A DNA stretch of 64,000 nucleotides from Weissella viridescens (GTDB taxonomy: Bacteria > Bacillota > Bacilli > Lactobacillales > Lactobacillaceae): assembly GCF_001437355.1 (NCBI RefSeq), contig NZ_JQBM01000001.1:288294-352293 (forward strand). Reading direction: 5' to 3'. This document shows positions 62,796 through 64,000 of the stretch, piece after piece. Each line of letters opens with the position of its first letter. Position 1 is the stretch's first letter. Below the pieces are notes generated by a model that saw nothing but the letters and a program-made list of their open reading frames with translations, was not told the DNA's origin and did no database searches. The translations under genes were made by a program, and so were the position numbers.

Positions 62796-63764
62796 CTAGT
62801 CCGTCACCTGCTCCAATAATGGACGAAGTATGATTGGTGCAATGATTGTTGATAAAATAATGACGATAACAAAGCTCGAAAACTCCATGTGATTAATAAT
62901 TTTAGTTGATAGACCAATTTGTGCAATTACTAAGGCCATCTCTCCTCGAGATATCATTCCCGCACCTATGGCGCGACTATCGGTCTTACCAATCCCAGCC
63001 AATTGGGCTCCCCATCCGGCACCATAATACTTGGTTGCTACCGCAACAATGGTTAAGATTACGAGTAGCACAGCTTCATTCCAGAAATTGTCGAAGCTTA
63101 CCATTAATCCAATTGAGCCAAAGAAAATAGGGAACAAGGTCCACTTACCAATGCTATTACTCAACTCCAAAAAGTGGCTTGATCCTGACCAGCGACGCAC
63201 CAATAATCCTAATCCAAAAGCAACAAGTGGCATTACTGAATCAGGCCCCAACCCTGATCCCCCAATGAACATGGCGTATCCAGCAACTAACAACAATGCC
63301 ATGACATCATCTAACACGGCTGCTCCTAGGATGACTGAACCAGCCGTTGAGGCCAACTTCCCTTGCTCATTTAACACCGCAATGGTGATTGATACAGAAG
63401 TTGCAGCAAATACGATTCCCCAAAAAATCGCTGTTTGCAGTTGGATACCAAACATTAACGCCAGAATGGGGAAAGTTACCAAAGGTAGGACGACACCTAG
63501 CACAGCCGCATACGTTGCCGCTTTCATGTTTTGCTTCAGTTGTTTAACATCGGTTTCAAGTCCCGCATTAAGCATTAATAGCAATACCCCATATTCACCA
63601 ATCACATGAATAATGTGTAAGCTCGGTACCCAATTCAACATTGCTGGACCCACGATGATACCTGCTAAGAGTTGTCCCACAACATTTGATAGCCCCATCT
63701 TCTCAGCTAATTTACCACCAGCCAAAGCTGCAAAAATTAAAACACCAAAATATAAAATTTCCAT
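62796..63764 (-). CDS. CPA2 family cation:proton antiporter (NapA/KefB-like)
   Basis: 322 residues, about 11 membrane segments, no C-terminal TrkA domain. The ion site reads GAAVLDDVMALLL (DD pair) and the crossover-helix region ATSVSITIAVLNEQG is typical of NapA-type sodium/proton antiporters. Somewhat shorter than NapA (about 385). Start at 63764 with GGAG five bases upstream; a GTG at 63770 is less likely. Confidence 0.82.
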   Translation of the reverse strand: MEILYFGVLIFAALAGGKLAEKMGLSNVVGQLLAGIIVGPAMLNWVPSLHIIHVIGEYGVLLLMLNAGLETDVKQLKQNMKAATYAAVLGVVLPLVTFPILALMFGIQLQTAIFWGIVFAATSVSITIAVLNEQGKLASTAGSVILGAAVLDDVMALLLVAGYAMFIGGSGLGPDSVMPLVAFGLGLLVRRWSGSSHFLELSNSIGKWTLFPIFFGSIGLMVSFDNFWNEAVLLVILTIVAVATKYYGAGWGAQLAGIGKTDSRAIGAGMISRGEMALVIAQIGLSTKIINHMEFSSFVIVIILSTIIAPIILRPLLEQVTD

Positions 63765-63785
63765 AAACACTCCATTTCCTAATTA

Positions 63786-63836
63786 AAAAAACACTTCAAG
63801 ACAGACTATTCCCCCAAATAGTCGATCTTGAAGCGT
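63786..63836 (-). terminator. Terminator upstream of the antiporter gene, for the RelB-like gene
   Basis: AACGCTTCAAGA pairs with TCTTGAAGTGTT, inner GACTATT/AATAGTC, then seven Ts on the minus strand. Confidence 0.88.
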
Positions 63837-63860
63837 TAGCTCAACCGAATAAATATTCAA

Positions 63861-64000
63861 TTACTTACCTGAAAACAAGTTATCAAATGGTGACTCACCA
63901 GTGTTGGCAACTTGAGTCAAGAAAATCTTGATTGCGGTTTGGGTGGTTAACCCTTGCGCCTTAAAAATTTCATCTGCTTTATCTTTCACGTTATCTTCAA
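63861..64000 (-). CDS. RelB/DinJ family antitoxin (N-terminus beyond the window)
   Basis: About 45 codons visible, ending in TAA at 63863-63861. EDNVKDKADEIFKAQGLTTQ, TAIKIFLTQVANTGESPFDN is the ribbon-helix-helix-like helix pair of RelB/DinJ antitoxins (K..AE.I...GLT...AI..FL.Q....G..PF). No toxin gene follows; a terminator does, so any partner toxin would have to lie upstream. Confidence 0.7.
   Translation of the reverse strand, partial: EDNVKDKADEIFKAQGLTTQTAIKIFLTQVANTGESPFDNLFSGK

Overview
The window looks like chromosome of a low-GC lactic acid bacterium, most likely Weissella. Three things point there. The 310-residue dehydrogenase at 38796-39728 closely resembles the L-2-hydroxyisocaproate dehydrogenase known from Weissella (formerly Lactobacillus) confusa. 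The citrate cluster has the mae-citC-citD-citE-citF order with a divergent SorC/DeoR-type citI, as described for W. paramesenteroides. There are also KxYKxGKxW-type wall proteins and housekeeping blocks typical of Lactobacillaceae. Species cannot be fixed without a search. Most genes lie on the minus strand. I see no rRNA, tRNA, CRISPR array, insertion sequence or prophage.

Layout. 1-1671: a secreted wall hydrolase cut by the window edge. 2100-8300: citrate fermentation genes (citM/mae, citC, citD, citE, citF) and divergent citI; no citG, citX or citrate transporter is present here. 8300-12700: a lipid-linked-sugar glycosyltransferase, a Bce-type ABC pair and an acetyltransferase. 12800-15200: a second-type LepA and an HTH protein (plus strand). 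15200-17000: an SDR gene coupled to queT under a preQ1-I riboswitch, then a decayed AIM24-family gene. 17000-21900: efflux and regulation: a Bcr/CflA-like exporter behind an apparent drug-sensing leader peptide, a two-gene unit of a duplicated-HTH protein plus a 48-residue membrane peptide, a TetR-oxidoreductase pair and a paired SMR exporter (YkkCD type). 21900-24300: zinc-independent S14 and L33, a CorA-like channel and a DUF998 membrane protein. 24300-34400: pyruvate carboxylase, acetate kinase with a well-placed cre, PepT, Nif3-like protein, TrmK, a TPR protein and a 49-residue unknown.

34400-42800: SbcCD nuclease, L-HicDH, an MFS carrier, and a vitamin B6 or HMP kinase with an ECF substrate-binding subunit. 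42800-47500 is the most variable part: two LysM/Apf-like secreted proteins (one broken by two lesions in its signal peptide), unknown membrane proteins, an endonuclease V-like protein, a matrixin-like metalloprotease without a signal peptide, and a diverged direct repeat of about 130 bp carrying hairpins. 47500-61300 is a conserved core: HU, Der, ribosomal S1, Cmk, YpbE-like LysM protein, RecS helicase, YpbB, RibU with an FMN riboswitch, RluB, ScpB, ScpA, RibT, XerD, CvfB. A DUF421/DUF3290 pair, with the DUF3290 gene frameshifted, interrupts it. 61400-64000: two hypotheticals, a CPA2 antiporter and the C-terminal end of a RelB/DinJ-type antitoxin.

Functionally the metabolic genes fit heterofermentative pyruvate and citrate handling: citrate is cleaved by CitDEF after CitC activation, oxaloacetate is decarboxylated by CitM, PycA supplies oxaloacetate, AckA makes ATP from acetyl phosphate, and HicDH reduces 2-keto acids. 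The strongest unusual signals are the leader-peptide attenuator at 18206-18315, the repeat and attenuator around the metalloprotease, and the placement of a RecQ-family helicase operon behind an FMN riboswitch.
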